In this document: in pieces, positions 44,921-54,451 of the stretch
Layout of the letters: each line of letters begins with the position of its first letter
How positions within the stretch are numbered: the first letter of the stretch is position 1
From: Halomonas urumqiensis
GTDB taxonomy: Bacteria > Pseudomonadota > Gammaproteobacteria > Pseudomonadales > Halomonadaceae
Reading direction: 5' to 3'
NCBI RefSeq assembly: GCF_003028575.1
Contig: NZ_PYUD01000002.1
Span: 1 to 64,000 of the forward strand
Length of the DNA stretch: 64,000 bases
The notes under the pieces: generated by a model
The model's database searches: none
The model's input: only the letters and a program-made list of their open reading frames with translations
Told to the model about the DNA's origin: nothing
Made by a program: the position numbers and the translations under genes

Positions 44921-46066
44921 CTAGCAGCGGGCTTTCATCATCTCGACGAAGCGGTCGAACAGCGGCGACACGTCCCTGGGTCCCGGGCTCGCCTCGGGGT
45001 GGCCCTGAAAGCTGAAGGCCGGGCGGTCGGTGCGCTCGATCCCCTGCAGGGTGCCGTCGAAAAGCGAGCGGTGCGTGGCGCGCACGTTGGCCGGCAGCGT
45101 GGCCTCGTCGGCAGCGAAGCCGTGGTTCTGGCTGGTGATCATCACGTGCCCGGTATCGAGGTCCTGGACCGGATGATTGGCACCGTGATGGCCATGGCCC
45201 ATCTTCACCGTCCTGGCGCCACTGGCCAGCGCCAGTAATTGGTGGCCAAGGCAGATACCGAATACCGGCACCTCGGTCTCGAGAATGTCCTGAATCGCCT
45301 TGATGGCGTAATCGCAGGGCTCGGGATCACCGGGGCCATTAGCCAGGAACACGCCGTCGGGGTTCATCGCCATGACCTCGGACGCCGGGGTCTGGGCCGG
45401 CACCACGGTCAACCGGCAGCCGCGGCTGGCCAGCATGCGCAGGATGTTGAACTTCACGCCGTAGTCATACGCCACCACGTGGAAGGGGCGTTCGGCCTGT
45501 GCACCATCGGCATAGCCAGCCCCCAACGCCCACTCACCCTGGTTCCACTCGTAGGGCGTCTGGCAGGACACCACCTTGGCGAGATCCATGCCCTTCAGGC
45601 CCGGAAAGGCCCGGGCGGCGGCCAGCGCACGCGCCACGGCATCCTCGCCCTCGGCTTCAGTGCCGGCCAGGATCGCGCCGTTCTGGGCGCCCTTGTCACG
45701 CAGGATGCGGGTCAGGCGGCGGGTATCGATATCGGCGATGCCAAGCACGTTCTGGCTCTTGAGGTAATCGGCAAGCGACTGCTCGGAGCGGAAGTTGCTG
45801 GCGACGAGCGGTAGATCGCGGATGACCAGGCCGGCGGCCGCGATGGCGCCGGATTCGACGTCCTCGGCATTCACGCCGGTATTGCCGATATGCGGATAGG
45901 TGAGCGTGACGATCTGGCGGGTATAGGAGGGGTCAGTCAGGATTTCCTGATAGCCGGTCATGGCCGTATTGAACACCACCTCACCGCTCGTTTGCCCATC
46001 GGCGCCGATGGCCGTGCCATGAAACACACTGCCGTCTTCCAGGGCCAGTATCGCGGGTCTGTTCAA
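44921..46066 (-). CDS. carA: Carbamoyl-phosphate synthase small subunit
   Basis: Glutaminase subunit delivering ammonia to CarB. The 381-residue product has the class I amidotransferase nucleophile in [13 protein letters not shown] and the catalytic His/Glu in [11 protein letters not shown]. The only in-frame start fitting the family [13 protein letters not shown] is TTG at 46066, with GGGAGG eight bases upstream. A 41-codon open frame ends on the TTG itself and a terminator precedes it, suggesting attenuation control. Confidence 0.95.
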   Translation of the reverse strand: MNRPAILALEDGSVFHGTAIGADGQTSGEVVFNTAMTGYQEILTDPSYTRQIVTLTYPHIGNTGVNAEDVESGAIAAAGLVIRDLPLVASNFRSEQSLADYLKSQNVLGIADIDTRRLTRILRDKGAQNGAILAGTEAEGEDAVARALAAARAFPGLKGMDLAKVVSCQTPYEWNQGEWALGAGYADGAQAERPFHVVAYDYGVKFNILRMLASRGCRLTVVPAQTPASEVMAMNPDGVFLANGPGDPEPCDYAIKAIQDILETEVPVFGICLGHQLLALASGARTVKMGHGHHGANHPVQDLDTGHVMITSQNHGFAADEATLPANVRATHRSLFDGTLQGIERTDRPAFSFQGHPEASPGPRDVSPLFDRFVEMMKARC

Positions 46067-46188
46067 TGCAACATCCTCCCATGCTTTTCAAGGAATACCA
46101 CTCGCCGGAGCGCGGCCCGCAAAAAAGCGGGACGAAACCCGACATAGACCGGTTTCATCCCGCTTGTTGTCATTCGCTCGGAACTCAT
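46063..46188 (-). CDS. Candidate carA leader peptide
   Basis: A 41-codon frame from ATG 46188 to TGA 46063-46065 that runs through the terminator hairpin and stops on the TTG start of carA. The pyrBI leader in E. coli likewise encodes about 44 residues across its attenuator, letting close-following ribosomes block the hairpin when UTP is scarce. The peptide (starts [11 protein letters not shown]) has no family I know, and no strong ribosome site precedes the ATG; the frame is open upstream to about 46250. Coding status is inference. Confidence 0.35.
   Translation of the reverse strand: MSSERMTTSGMKPVYVGFRPAFLRAALRRVVFLEKHGRMLH
46121..46165 (-). terminator. Terminator or attenuator before carA
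   Basis: On the minus strand AAGCGGGATGAAACC pairs with GGTTTCGTCCCGCTT (one mismatch), followed by six T. The T-run lies only 55 bp from the carA start, too close for a promoter to fit easily between, so carA transcripts probably pass through it. The rest of the 46166-46495 gap has no gene; a TAAAAT -10-like sequence lies near 46290. Confidence 0.8.
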
Positions 46189-46495
46189 TCGCCAAGCATT
46201 CAGTCGCTCAGAACGCTGGAGGGGCCGAAGCAACAAGCGCGTCGAAAGGGACTACTGCCCCATGCGCCCGGCCAAAATTTTCGGGATTTTACAGGATACG
46301 CCGCCCGGCGGCTACCCCTGGAGAGCTACTCCTCTAAGGCATATGCCATAGGCATACAGCGAGAGGCGCCGAGGACAGGCCAAAGAGGGGGTCCTATGCC
46401 AGGGATGGCATCGGTAGCGCCCAGGGAGGGGTTCACAGCGCCCCCTCGAAGGCCTGTCGCCGGAACAGCCTCGAGCCTTGGCCAAGCTCATATTA

Positions 46496-47660
<1,165 letters not shown>

Positions 47661-47683
47661 GTCGCAACCTCCTCTTCGTCGGC

Positions 47684-47737
47684 TCAATGATAATCCACGA
47701 TTTCGACATCGAAGGCGCCACCAAATTTCGAAAAATA
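47684..47737 (-). pseudogene. Remnant 3' end of higB toxin gene
   Basis: Reading leftward the frame gives YFSKFGGAFDVEIVDYH then TGA. The ending DVEIVDYH is typical of HigB/RelE-family toxins of the higBA type. An in-frame TAA at 47738-47740 precedes it, so only about 17 codons of the usual 90 or so remain; no start codon. The 5' part appears to have been deleted, joining the promoter directly to the gene end. Confidence 0.75.
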
Positions 47738-47760
47738 TTACGCAGCACGTAATACGTCAA
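47732..47760 (-). promoter_or_regulatory. Promoter and palindromic operator of orphan higA
   Basis: On the minus strand TTGACG (47755-47760) and TATTTT (47732-47737) are 17 bp apart. The spacer holds the perfect palindrome ATTACG-N5-CGTAAT (47737-47753). A palindrome inside a promoter is the expected layout for an autorepressing antitoxin. Confidence 0.65.
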
Positions 47761-47783
47761 ACAGACAACGCCATGTACCGCCT

Positions 47784-48701
47784 TCAATCAGCCGCGGCGT
47801 GGCTGTTGCCATTTCGTTGCATCAGCAACGCCATGGCCACCAACACCGCAAGGCTGCCCGGCACCCACACCCAGTCGATGCGCTCTGGCGTCTGGATGAA
47901 CAGCAGCAACATGGAAACGAAGGGCACCAGGTATCCGTAAGCGGTGACTGCACCAGGCGTGAGCGCCGCCGTGGCCCGCTGCATCAACCAGAAGGTCAGG
48001 GCACTCGAGAACAACCCCAGATAGACCAACAGCAGCAGGTCGCTGGCGGTCATCTCCGCCAGCCGCCCGAGCGGCTCGAGCGCAAGCCCGACAAGCCCGA
48101 TCAGCACGCCGCCCAGCCCCAGGCTCCAGAAGGTGCGCACCGCCGCCGAGGCCGGCAGGCGCCCGGTGGCCAGCCCCCACTTGCTGAGCACCGGGTACAG
48201 CGCGGTGGACACGCACCCCAGGAAGAACACCACCTCGCCCTTGCCGACCGATAGCCGGCCTCCCTGCTGATACGCCTCGGCGAGCGCCAGGCCCAGCGCC
48301 CCGGCAGCCCCCAGGGCCAGTATCGCCGGCAGCCGCCATCCCGCCTGCTCGACGCGAAACCCCAGGCCCAGCAGAAACGCCAGCAACGGCACACACACAT
48401 ACAGCGTGGCCATGGACAGCGCCGTGGCATGATGCGCCGCCCAGAACATCGCGCCAAAGAAACCGGCCAGGCACAGCCCCATCAGGGCGTAGAGCGGCAA
48501 CACCCGCCACGCCGGCACGAAACTCGGCGAACGCCGCGCCAGCCACCACAGGCCGGCACAGGCGATGGCGAAGCGCAGCGCGGTGAGCAGCAGCGGAGGC
48601 AGCGCACTCATCAACCCCACCGCAGGAAACGACAACCCGACCAGCAGCGCCCACAACAGCATTCCCGCATGGGCACGGGCGGATGTCAGCGGAGCGCTCA
48701 A
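47784..48701 (-). CDS. EamA/DMT-family permease
   Basis: Drug/metabolite-transporter superfamily protein of 305 residues with about ten hydrophobic helices in two EamA halves, the second with ALTFWLMQRATAALTPGAVTAYGYLVPF, a typical EamA motif. Substrate unknown; relatives export amino acids or metabolites. The first possible start is a TTG overlapping the stop of the upstream gene (TTGA); an ATG at 48662 is an alternative. It forms a two-gene unit with the DUF2218 gene. Confidence 0.88.
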   Translation of the reverse strand: MSAPLTSARAHAGMLLWALLVGLSFPAVGLMSALPPLLLTALRFAIACAGLWWLARRSPSFVPAWRVLPLYALMGLCLAGFFGAMFWAAHHATALSMATLYVCVPLLAFLLGLGFRVEQAGWRLPAILALGAAGALGLALAEAYQQGGRLSVGKGEVVFFLGCVSTALYPVLSKWGLATGRLPASAAVRTFWSLGLGGVLIGLVGLALEPLGRLAEMTASDLLLLVYLGLFSSALTFWLMQRATAALTPGAVTAYGYLVPFVSMLLLFIQTPERIDWVWVPGSLAVLVAMALLMQRNGNSHAAAD

Positions 48702-48979
48702 TTTTCCCAGATGATGGCGAGCGTCTCGTCACCGGCCATGCGCTCGAGATGGCGGCCGACCACCCCTTCGAGCCGATCCAGTGCCTCCTCGTCCAACGCC
48801 TCGATCGCCACCAGCAGCTTGTCGTGCTCCACCTGCAGCAGGCAGCTGCCATCCTCGAAGGCCACCCGCCCCTCGTTCTCCTTCTGCTCCACCTCGAGCT
48901 TGTGAGCCCAATGCTTGCACAAGCGGTTGACCAGCTTCGCCCCGGACTCGGTGGGAACCTCGGCACGTGAAATCGGCAT
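48698..48979 (-). CDS. DUF2218 protein
   Basis: The 93-residue product fits the DUF2218 family: an ARYLxxLCKHWxHK-type opening (here KLVNRLCKHWAHKLEV), a middle with CLLQVEHDKLLV and a LERMAGDETLAIIWEN-like end. Small cytoplasmic protein of unknown function, often near siderophore or metal genes; no such genes here. GGAGAG precedes the ATG. Confidence 0.85.
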   Translation of the reverse strand: MPISRAEVPTESGAKLVNRLCKHWAHKLEVEQKENEGRVAFEDGSCLLQVEHDKLLVAIEALDEEALDRLEGVVGRHLERMAGDETLAIIWEN

Positions 48980-49200
48980 GACGCTCTCCGCTGATTAATG
49001 AATCATTGCTCAGACTACGGCGGAGACGACCCGTTCGCCAGTGACGCGCCTCGAAGAAACGACGTGTTCGAACCGTTGGGGCAGAATCCGATGTGCAATG
49101 CCTGAACCTGGAATCAACCACGGCAGACGATGACGATCAGGGCAAACTCCTTCCAGTAGCGTTACAGTAGGATGCGGAGGATGAAGAGGAGCATGAAAGT

Positions 49201-50145
49201 ATGGATGAGGCATTGGAATGCTTGACCCACCTGAGGGTTGATCGCAAGGGTGGGCACGCAGCTCCTCACCAACCTTGCTTACTACTGGCGATCATATGTG
49301 AGATTCAAGCTGGGCATATCACTTCTCCCCGCATACTCATCGATACACGCCTTATAGCTCGCTACTACGATATTTTTGAAACAGTGACAGGTGAGCGACA
49401 GCGGGCTCGACCATGGATGCCAATGTGGGCGTTGAGGAACAGGGATGGGGCGTCTGGGAAACTCTGGCGCCCGGAATACTTGGATTCGATTCGACATATT
49501 ACAGACCAGATGGGCCAACCCAAGTCCATCAAGCAGATCGAGCAGAGGTTTTCTGCTGCGTCACTTGACCCGGTCCTATTTTCAGCTGTTAGCAATAGCC
49601 AGACTGCTCGAGAAGCCTGCGCTCTACTGGCTTCCCAATACCTCTCATGGGACAAAGATGCCTATAGGCGGCTTCAAGATTATCTCGATACGGCGCTGAC
49701 GAGCGGTGAGTATGAGCAACATACCGAACGCCTTGTGGGAAGTGTCAAGGAGACTCGCCAACAGTATGCCCGCTCAACCGCTTTCCGCTCATTGGTGCTA
49801 GAGGCCTATGACTACAGATGCGCAGCCAGTCGGTTGCGCTATATCACGCCTGATTACCGCTACCTTGTGGAAGCAGCTCATCTTTTACCCTTCTCCATTA
49901 GCCAGGACGACCGCCCGACCAATGGTCTGGCGCTTACGCCTAACCTGCACTGGGCCATGGACAACCACTTGATCGCCCCAGGTCCTGACCATCTCTGGCA
50001 TGTCAGCCCCGCTGTCGATGCGCTGGTGGCAGACAACCGCTGGCTTTGTGAACTAAATCAACAACCACTGGTGCTTCCCCAGGATCCTCGCAGTCGCCCC
50101 GACCGCGAAGCATTGGCCTGGCGCCTGGATCACCTGCAGCGCTGA
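49201..50145 (+). CDS. HNH endonuclease with sulfur-binding-like N-terminus
   Basis: The 314-residue protein opens with LRVDRKGGHAAPHQPCLLLAII, resembling the sulfur-binding/ScoMcrA-type DNA-recognition domains (GxxAPHKPLLLLA). The C-terminus is an HNH_2 nuclease: YDYRCAASRLR, VEAAHLLPFS (first His) and GLALTPNLHWAMDNHLI. This suggests a modification-dependent restriction enzyme, cutting for example phosphorothioate-modified DNA, but the target is inference. Base composition is clearly lower in G+C than neighbours (about 46% at 49261-49380 by my count), pointing to transfer. It lies between DUF2218 and dnaJ with no methylase nearby. Confidence 0.82.
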   Translation: MDEALECLTHLRVDRKGGHAAPHQPCLLLAIICEIQAGHITSPRILIDTRLIARYYDIFETVTGERQRARPWMPMWALRNRDGASGKLWRPEYLDSIRHITDQMGQPKSIKQIEQRFSAASLDPVLFSAVSNSQTAREACALLASQYLSWDKDAYRRLQDYLDTALTSGEYEQHTERLVGSVKETRQQYARSTAFRSLVLEAYDYRCAASRLRYITPDYRYLVEAAHLLPFSISQDDRPTNGLALTPNLHWAMDNHLIAPGPDHLWHVSPAVDALVADNRWLCELNQQPLVLPQDPRSRPDREALAWRLDHLQR

Positions 50146-50158
50146 GCCCCACACACGC

Positions 50159-50192
50159 CAAGGCCCCGGCATCCTTCGATGCCGGGGCCTTG
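50159..50192 (+). terminator. Bidirectional terminator between HNH gene and dnaJ
   Basis: CAAGGCCCCGGCATC and GATGCCGGGGCCTTG form a perfect 15-bp stem around CTTC in the 73-bp convergent gap. No long U-tract on either side. Confidence 0.8.
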
Positions 50193-50218
50193 TGGCGCCG
50201 TTCGAGCGAGAGAGCCGG

Positions 50219-51373
50219 TTACGGCTTCATGTCCTCGAAGAACTTCTTCACGCCGTCGAAGAAGCCGCTTTTCCGGGGCGAGTGGTGGTGGCTGTTCTTG
50301 CCATCCAGGCTCTCCTGGAAGTTGCGCAGCAGCTCCTTCTGGTGCTCGTCGAGCTTGACCGGGGTCTCGACCACTACCTTGCACAGCAGGTCGCCCGGGG
50401 CGCCACCGCGCACCGGCTTCACGCCCTTGCCACGCAGCCGGAACAGCTTGCCGGTCTGGGTCTCGGGCGGAATCTTGAGCTTGACCCGACCATCCAGCGT
50501 CGGCACTTCGAGTTCACCCCCCAGGGCGGCATCGACGAAGTTGATCGGCACTTCGCACTGCAGGTGGCGACCGTCACGCTGGAAGATATGGTGCGGCTTG
50601 ATGGCGGCCTGCACGTAGAGATCGCCGGGCGGGCCACCGTTGATGCCCGCTTCGCCCTCGCCGTTGAGGCGAATGCGATCGCCGGTGTCCACCCCGGCCG
50701 GAATCTTCACCGACAGCGTGCGTGTCTCGCGTACACGGCCTTCACCGTTGCACTTATGGCAAGGCACCTTGATGTGCTGACCGGAGCCATGGCAGGTCGG
50801 GCAGGTCTGCTGCACGGCGAAGAAGCCCTGCTGCATGCGTACCTGACCATGCCCCTGGCAGGTCGGGCAGGTCTCCTTGGTGGAGCCCGGTTCGGCGCCT
50901 TCGCCATCGCAGCGCTCACACTCGATATGGCGCGGCACGCGAATGTCCACAGTGGTACCGGCTACGGCGCTTTCGAGATCGAGCTCGAGGTTGTAGCGCA
51001 GGTCGCTGCCACGCGCCGGAGCATTGGGATGACGACGCCCGCCGCCACCGCCGAAGATGTCGCCGAACACGTCGCCGAAGATATCGCTGAAGCCGCCGGC
51101 TCCCGCACCGCCGCCGAAACCGCCACCGCCGAACCCACCGGCCTGGCCGTCGACACCGGCATGGCCAAACTGGTCATAGGCCGTGCGCTTCTCGCTGTCG
51201 CTGAGCACCTCGTAGGCCTCGGAGACCTCGCGAAACTTCTCGGCCGATTGTTCATCGTCCGGATTACGGTCGGGGTGAAACTTCTGGGCAAGCCGCCGGT
51301 AGGCCTTCTTGATCTCTTTCTGATCGGCCCCGCGCTCTAATCCCAGCACCTCGTAATAGTCACGTTTGGACAT
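50219..51373 (-). CDS. dnaJ: Chaperone protein DnaJ
   Basis: Hsp40 co-chaperone that loads clients on DnaK and stimulates its ATPase. The 384-residue product has the J domain with HPD (KFHPDRNP), a Gly/Phe-rich linker, four zinc-finger CxxCxGxG repeats ([32 protein letters not shown]) and the C-terminal client domains. 91 bp after dnaK. Confidence 0.97.
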   Translation of the reverse strand: MSKRDYYEVLGLERGADQKEIKKAYRRLAQKFHPDRNPDDEQSAEKFREVSEAYEVLSDSEKRTAYDQFGHAGVDGQAGGFGGGGFGGGAGAGGFSDIFGDVFGDIFGGGGGRRHPNAPARGSDLRYNLELDLESAVAGTTVDIRVPRHIECERCDGEGAEPGSTKETCPTCQGHGQVRMQQGFFAVQQTCPTCHGSGQHIKVPCHKCNGEGRVRETRTLSVKIPAGVDTGDRIRLNGEGEAGINGGPPGDLYVQAAIKPHHIFQRDGRHLQCEVPINFVDAALGGELEVPTLDGRVKLKIPPETQTGKLFRLRGKGVKPVRGGAPGDLLCKVVVETPVKLDEHQKELLRNFQESLDGKNSHHHSPRKSGFFDGVKKFFEDMKP

Positions 51374-51464
51374 GGGTCTGTCCGCCTCCGTCGCGATACC
51401 GCGGAAACACCAACGCGGGAGTCGGGCCCCCGCGCTGGCGCGTTCCGTGGATCAGATGCGTGGT

Positions 51465-53396
51465 TTACTGCTTCTTCTGGTCGTCGTTGACTTCTTCGTA
51501 CTCGGCGTCGACCACGTCATCTTCCTGCTTGGCACCGGCCTCACCGGCCTCGCCACCGTCCTGCTGGGCGGCTTCCGCCTGAGCGGCATACATCTTCTGG
51601 GCCACATTGCCGGAGGCTTCGGTCAGCGCGTCCAGCTTGGCCTGAATGGCATCCTTGTCATCGCCTTTCAGCGCTTCCTCGAGCTCGCTGATAGCGGTCT
51701 CGATGGTTTGCTTCTCCTCGTCACTGGCATGCTCGCCGGCTTCCTCGAGGGTCTTGCGCGAAGCGTGGATCATGCCATCGGCCTGGTTACGCAGCTGAAC
51801 GAGTTCCTCGAACTTCTTGTCCTCGTCGGCATGCGCCTCGGCGTCCTGCACCATCTGCTCGATTTCATCTTCGGACAGGCCGCTGGAGGCCTTGATGACG
51901 ATGGACTGTTCCTTGCCGGTCGCCTTGTCCTTGGCCGACACGTTGAGAATGCCGTTGGCATCGAGGTCAAAGGCGACTTCGATCTGCGGCACACCACGCG
52001 GCGCCGGCGGAATGTCCGCCAGGTCGAAGCGGCCCAGCGACTTGTTGCCGCCCGCCTGCTTGCGCTCACCCTGCAGCACGTGGATGGTCACGGCGGTCTG
52101 GTTGTCATCCGCGGTCGAGAAGGTCTGGGTCTTCTTGGTCGGGATGGTGGTGTTCTTCTCGATCAGCGGCGTCATCACACCACCCAGGGTCTCGATACCC
52201 AGGGTCAGCGGGGTCACGTCGAGCAGCAGCACGTCCTTGACGTCGCCGCCCAGCACGCCGCCCTGGATCGCCGCACCCACGGCCACGGCCTCATCCGGGT
52301 TGACGTCCTTGCGGGCGTCCTTGCCGAAGAAGTCGGCCACGCTCTTCTGCACCATCGGCATGCGGGTCTGGCCACCGACCAGGATCACGTCGTCGATCTC
52401 GGAAGCGGACAGGCCGGCATCCTTGAGCGCGATCTTGCACGGCTCCATGGAGCGCTTGACCAGATCCTCCACCAGCGACTCGAGCTTGGCCCGGGTCACC
52501 TTCACGTTGAGGTGCTTGGGACCGGTGTTGTCAGCCGTGATGTACGGCAGGTTGACGTCGGTCTGCTGGGCACTGGACAGCTCGATCTTGGCCTTCTCGG
52601 CGGCTTCCTTGAGGCGCTGCATGGCCAGGTTGTCGCCGGAAAGGTCGATGCCGCTGTCGGACTTGAACTGTGCGACCAGATAGTTGATCAGGTGCATGTC
52701 GAAGTCTTCGCCACCCAGGAAGGTGTCGCCGTTGGTGGCCAGCACTTCGAACTGGGTCTCGCCATCGACATCGGCCACTTCGATGATCGAGATATCGAAG
52801 GTACCGCCGCCGAGGTCGTAGACGGCAATGGTCTTGTCGCCGCGCGACTTGTCCATGCCATAGGCCAGCGCCGCCGCGGTGGGCTCGTTGATGATGCGCT
52901 TGACCTCGAGCCCGGCGATGCGGCCGGCGTCCTTGGTAGCCTGGCGCTGGCTGTCGTTGAAGTAGGCCGGCACGGTGATCACCGCCTCGGTGACTTCTTC
53001 ACCGAGATAGTCTTCGGCGGTCTTCTTCATCTTCTTCAGCACTTCGGCGCTGACCTGCGGCGGCGCGAGCTTCTTGCCCTTCACTTCCACCCAGGCATCG
53101 CCATTGTCGGCTTCGGTGATGGTGTAGGGCACCATCTTGATGTCCTTCTGGACGACGTCGTCCTTGAAGCGACGGCCGATCAAGCGCTTGATGGCGTAGA
53201 GCGTGTTCTGGGGGTTGGTGACCGCTTGCCGCTTGGCCGCCTGCCCCACCAGCGTCTCACCGTCATCGGTGTAGGCGATGATGGAAGGCGTGGTGCGCGC
53301 GCCTTCGGCGTTCTCGATCACCTTGGCGCTGTCACCGTCCAGCACGGCCACGCAGGAGTTGGTGGTCCCCAGGTCAATACCAATGATGCGTCCCAT
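51465..53396 (-). CDS. dnaK: Molecular chaperone DnaK (Hsp70)
   Basis: ATP-driven folding chaperone and regulator of sigma-32. The 643-residue product has [33 protein letters not shown], the substrate-binding domain and an acidic [10 protein letters not shown] end. A good sigma-32 promoter lies 70-100 bp upstream inside the gap after grpE. Confidence 0.97.
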   Translation of the reverse strand: MGRIIGIDLGTTNSCVAVLDGDSAKVIENAEGARTTPSIIAYTDDGETLVGQAAKRQAVTNPQNTLYAIKRLIGRRFKDDVVQKDIKMVPYTITEADNGDAWVEVKGKKLAPPQVSAEVLKKMKKTAEDYLGEEVTEAVITVPAYFNDSQRQATKDAGRIAGLEVKRIINEPTAAALAYGMDKSRGDKTIAVYDLGGGTFDISIIEVADVDGETQFEVLATNGDTFLGGEDFDMHLINYLVAQFKSDSGIDLSGDNLAMQRLKEAAEKAKIELSSAQQTDVNLPYITADNTGPKHLNVKVTRAKLESLVEDLVKRSMEPCKIALKDAGLSASEIDDVILVGGQTRMPMVQKSVADFFGKDARKDVNPDEAVAVGAAIQGGVLGGDVKDVLLLDVTPLTLGIETLGGVMTPLIEKNTTIPTKKTQTFSTADDNQTAVTIHVLQGERKQAGGNKSLGRFDLADIPPAPRGVPQIEVAFDLDANGILNVSAKDKATGKEQSIVIKASSGLSEDEIEQMVQDAEAHADEDKKFEELVQLRNQADGMIHASRKTLEEAGEHASDEEKQTIETAISELEEALKGDDKDAIQAKLDALTEASGNVAQKMYAAQAEAAQQDGGEAGEAGAKQEDDVVDAEYEEVNDDQKKQ

Positions 53397-53468
53397 AGGA
53401 AATCCTCAAATTCGTTGCTGAGTCACTGTGAGTCGTGTTCTGCGGCTTACACCGCGGAGTTGACGTCT

Positions 53469-53496
53469 ATCTGGGGGCCGCCTCGTGCTTTTCAAG
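53469..53496 (-). promoter_or_regulatory. Sigma-32 heat-shock promoter of dnaK
   Basis: On the minus strand CTTGAAA (53490-53496, perfect -35) and CCCCAGAT (53469-53476, one mismatch to CCCCATNT) are separated by 13 bp. It lets dnaK-dnaJ be induced independently of grpE. Confidence 0.78.
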
Positions 53497-53537
53497 CCCT
53501 GCGACCCGGAATTGTTGATGCAAAGCGCCGGTACGGC

Positions 53538-54158
53538 TCAGCCCTTGGCCTGGCTGACCACCACCATGGCGGGGCGTACCAGGCGACCGTTGAGCAGGTA
53601 GCCCTTCTGCATCACTTCCATCACGGTGTTGGGGTCGAGCTCGGGGTTGGGCACCATGGCCATGGCCTCGTGGAATTGCGGGTCGAACGGCTCGCCATGG
53701 GGCTCCACCACCTCGACACCGAACTTGTTCAGCACGTCGAGCTGCATCTTGAGGGTCATGGAAACCCCCTCGCTATGCGCTTCGGTAGCCTCTTCCCGCA
53801 TCGACTCAAGGGCCTTCTCGAGGCTGTCGACCACCGGCAGAAGCTCCTTGACGAACTTCTCCAGGGCGAACTTGCGTGCCTTCTCGGCTTCCTGCTCCGC
53901 GCGGCGGCGCACATTCTGAGCCTCGGCCGCTGCGCGCAGTGCCTGATCCTTGGCATCGGAGACGCTCTGCTCGAGCTCTTCGACCCGCGCGGCCAACACT
54001 TCAGCCTCGGGGTTGTCGGGGGTTTCCCGCTCCACCTCGTCGGTCTGTTCGGCGGCCTCCACGGCATCCTCTAGGGAGCCTTCCACCGGTTGCGGCTCGG
54101 CCTCCTGTTCCTGGCGGGCGAGTTCGTCATCCAACGGTGTCTGGGGGTCTTTGGCCAT
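53538..54158 (-). CDS. grpE: Nucleotide exchange factor GrpE
   Basis: Releases ADP from DnaK. The 206-residue product has an acidic N-terminal tail, a long coiled coil ([34 protein letters not shown] region) and the family signature FNPQFHEAM-like [22 protein letters not shown] ... [23 protein letters not shown] precedes the ATG. First gene of grpE-dnaK-dnaJ. Confidence 0.96.
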   Translation of the reverse strand: MAKDPQTPLDDELARQEQEAEPQPVEGSLEDAVEAAEQTDEVERETPDNPEAEVLAARVEELEQSVSDAKDQALRAAAEAQNVRRRAEQEAEKARKFALEKFVKELLPVVDSLEKALESMREEATEAHSEGVSMTLKMQLDVLNKFGVEVVEPHGEPFDPQFHEAMAMVPNPELDPNTVMEVMQKGYLLNGRLVRPAMVVVSQAKG

Positions 54159-54252
54159 GGGTCTCTCCTGAAACGGTTTCCTGATAAAAGGATGTGGCAG
54201 CCAGGGCCACCAGCTCGAGATGTCTGTGGATGTTGATCCCGTCTGCCGGGAT

Positions 54253-54280
54253 ATATGGGGCTGCCCACTCGGAACTCAAG
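54253..54280 (-). promoter_or_regulatory. Sigma-32 heat-shock promoter of grpE
   Basis: On the minus strand CTTGAGT (54274-54280) and CCCCATAT (54253-54260, perfect) are 13 bp apart, 95-122 bp before the grpE ATG. Confidence 0.85.
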
Positions 54281-54343
54281 CCATCGAACGAAGAGATGTG
54301 CACGGGGATGTTGGCGACGTGCATTGTGAGGCCTGCTAGACTA

Positions 54344-54359
54344 CTGTATAAACGCACAA
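54344..54359 (+). promoter_or_regulatory. LexA-like (SOS) box before recN
   Basis: CTGT-N8-ACAA matches the LexA consensus CTGT-N8-ACAG except for the last base, within TACTGTATAAACGCACAATA. recN is a classic SOS gene, so LexA control is likely; it lies about 93 bp before the recN ATG. Confidence 0.55.
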
Positions 54360-54371
54360 TACATGTACGAA

Positions 54372-54430
54372 TAAACAGCCTTTATAAACAGCTTTTGTAA
54401 ACAGCCTTTATGAACCGCCTTGTTGAACAG
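54372..54430 (+). repeat. 13-bp tandem repeat array in the recN leader
   Basis: Units: TAAACAGCCTTTA (54372-54384), TAAACAGCTTTTG (54385-54397), TAAACAGCCTTTA (54398-54410), TGAACCGCCTTGT (54411-54423), then the partial TGAACAG (54424-54430). Four and a half copies with exact 13-bp period between the SOS-like box and the recN ribosome site. Confidence 0.9.
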
Positions 54431-54451
54431 TAAGGCCACTTGGAGGGCGTC

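Noticed and set aside
46320..46350. GGCATATGCC palindromes upstream of carA as an operator
   Set aside because: Short, overlapping palindromes of a common type; no known regulator and the distance to a promoter is undefined.
51366..54074. 902-codon plus-strand frame across dnaK and grpE
   Set aside because: Antisense shadow of two intact chaperone genes and their gap; no ribosome site or domain.
54372..54430. Possible CRISPR array
   Set aside because: Units are contiguous 13-mers without spacers; a simple tandem repeat.
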